In this document: one piece after another, positions 31,561-32,151 of the stretch
How positions within the stretch are numbered: position 1 is the first letter of the stretch
Layout: every line of letters starts with the position of its first letter
NCBI RefSeq assembly: GCF_946481715.1
Contig: NZ_CAMLOV010000052.1
Span: 1 to 32,151 of the forward strand
Direction: 5' to 3'
DNA: 32,151 nt
Source of the DNA: an uncultured Mucilaginibacter sp.
Lineage (GTDB): Bacteria; Bacteroidota; Bacteroidia; Sphingobacteriales; Sphingobacteriaceae
Position numbers and translations under genes: made by a program
The notes under the pieces: generated by a model
Database searches by the model: none
What the model was told of the DNA's origin: nothing
What the model saw: the letters and a program-made list of their open reading frames with translations, nothing else

Positions 31561-32151
31561 ATGGAGCTGAAGATACCAACCATGGCCCAAATGGTGGCCG
31601 AAGGGAACACACCCGAAATTCTTTTTTGGGTTGGCTGCGCCGGTAGTTTTGACGAACGGGCGCAAAAAATAACCCGCGATATATGCAAGATATTGCAGCA
31701 TGTAGGCATCAGTTACGCCGTGCTGGGTACCGAGGAAAGCTGCACCGGCGACCCTGCCAAACGCGCGGGCAACGAGTTCCTGTTCCAGATGCAGGCCATG
31801 ACTAATATTGAGTTGCTAAATGCCTACAATGTTAAAAAAATAGTAACCGGCTGCCCGCATTGTTTTAATACCATCGCAAACGAATATCCCGGGCTTGGCG
31901 GTAAGTACGAAGTGATCCACCATACGCAACTGATACAGGGCCTTATAAACGATGGCAAGCTAAAGGCCGAAGGCGGCGAAAGTTTTAAAGGCCGTCGCAT
32001 CACCTTTCATGATCCCTGTTACCTGGGCCGCGGCAACGGCGTTTACGAAGCGCCCCGCGCTGCCCTGGAGATACTGGATACCGAACTGGTAGAAATGAAG
32101 CGCTGCAAAAGCAACGGGCTTTGCTGCGGTGCCGGCGGCGCCCAGATGTTT
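31561..32151 (+). CDS. CCG-domain Fe-S protein (HdrB/LutA-like), 3' partial
   Basis: An open frame from the ATG at 31561 to the window edge, 197 residues seen, C-terminus missing. It carries two cysteine-rich CCG-type repeats: Cys26, Cys61 and Cys98-x2-Cys101 (TGCPHCFN) in the first; Cys153 (HDPCYLGRGN) and Cys188-Cys189 (GLCCGAGG) in the second. This is the HdrB/GlpC/LutA-type module that binds a non-cubane Fe-S cluster. With the membrane HdrC-like protein at 29731 it forms a probable electron-transfer complex. The substrate oxidised or reduced is not evident from this window. Confidence 0.9.
   Translation, partial: MELKIPTMAQMVAEGNTPEILFWVGCAGSFDERAQKITRDICKILQHVGISYAVLGTEESCTGDPAKRAGNEFLFQMQAMTNIELLNAYNVKKIVTGCPHCFNTIANEYPGLGGKYEVIHHTQLIQGLINDGKLKAEGGESFKGRRITFHDPCYLGRGNGVYEAPRAALEILDTELVEMKRCKSNGLCCGAGGAQMF

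Overview
The window looks like chromosomal DNA of a Bacteroidota bacterium, most likely Sphingobacteriaceae (Mucilaginibacter/Pedobacter-like). This rests on perfect or near-perfect Bacteroidota -7 boxes (TAnnTTTG) in front of several genes, a periplasmic-propeller hybrid histidine kinase (HTCS type), a sialate O-acetylesterase, a GtaA-type glutaminase family protein, and a tRNA-Phe gene without an encoded CCA. The genus is an inference from style, not from a database match.

Layout. 1-2.1 kb: the 3' end of a sialate O-acetylesterase, then an SDR oxidoreductase with a downstream TetR regulator and two matching palindromic operators around the SDR promoter. 2.1-3.9 kb: an ankyrin-repeat protein, a stand-alone CHC2 (DnaG-type) zinc finger and a lipoprotein of unknown function. 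4.1-9.0 kb: a serine hydrolase of the beta-lactamase fold, a TRIC/UPF0126 membrane protein and a large secreted glutaminase family protein carrying an extra beta-sandwich insertion. 9.15 kb: a small M15 peptidase.

9.8-15.8 kb is the most interesting block. By eye it is more A/T-rich than its flanks. It is an apparent operon with one clear promoter: an EACC1-like small membrane protein, a caspase fused to two TIR-like regions, and a 1178-residue nSTAND1 NTPase with a transmembrane segment and a large non-canonical C-terminal sensor region. A small secreted protein and a strong terminator follow. This is the composition of a predicted NTP-dependent biological conflict (anti-phage or programmed cell death) system. 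The membrane layout suggests sensing at or across the envelope, which would be unusual.

16.0-17.9 kb: a MarR regulator divergent from a membrane protein and an NAD(P)-binding protein, with three near-identical operators in the shared control region. 17.9-22.2 kb: the hybrid sensor kinase. 22.5-23.6 kb: an acyltransferase-3 membrane protein. 23.9-27.7 kb: a minus-strand set of six genes (NAD(P)-binding protein, alpha/beta hydrolase with an Asp nucleophile, TetR, CMD/AhpD-like protein, DUF302, NTF2-like protein). It has two copies of one palindromic operator placed so that a single TetR could control both transcription units, probably a stress or detoxification regulon.

28.0-29.7 kb is repeat-rich. 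It holds copies of a roughly 50-bp terminator-like repeat (one abutting tRNA-Phe), a roughly 300-bp element bounded by 27-bp perfect inverted repeats and containing four REP-like hairpins, and short tandem repeats. 29.7 kb to the end: a membrane HdrC-like Fe-S protein, a DUF2750 protein and the start of an HdrB-like CCG-domain protein, which together look like a redox operon running off the window.
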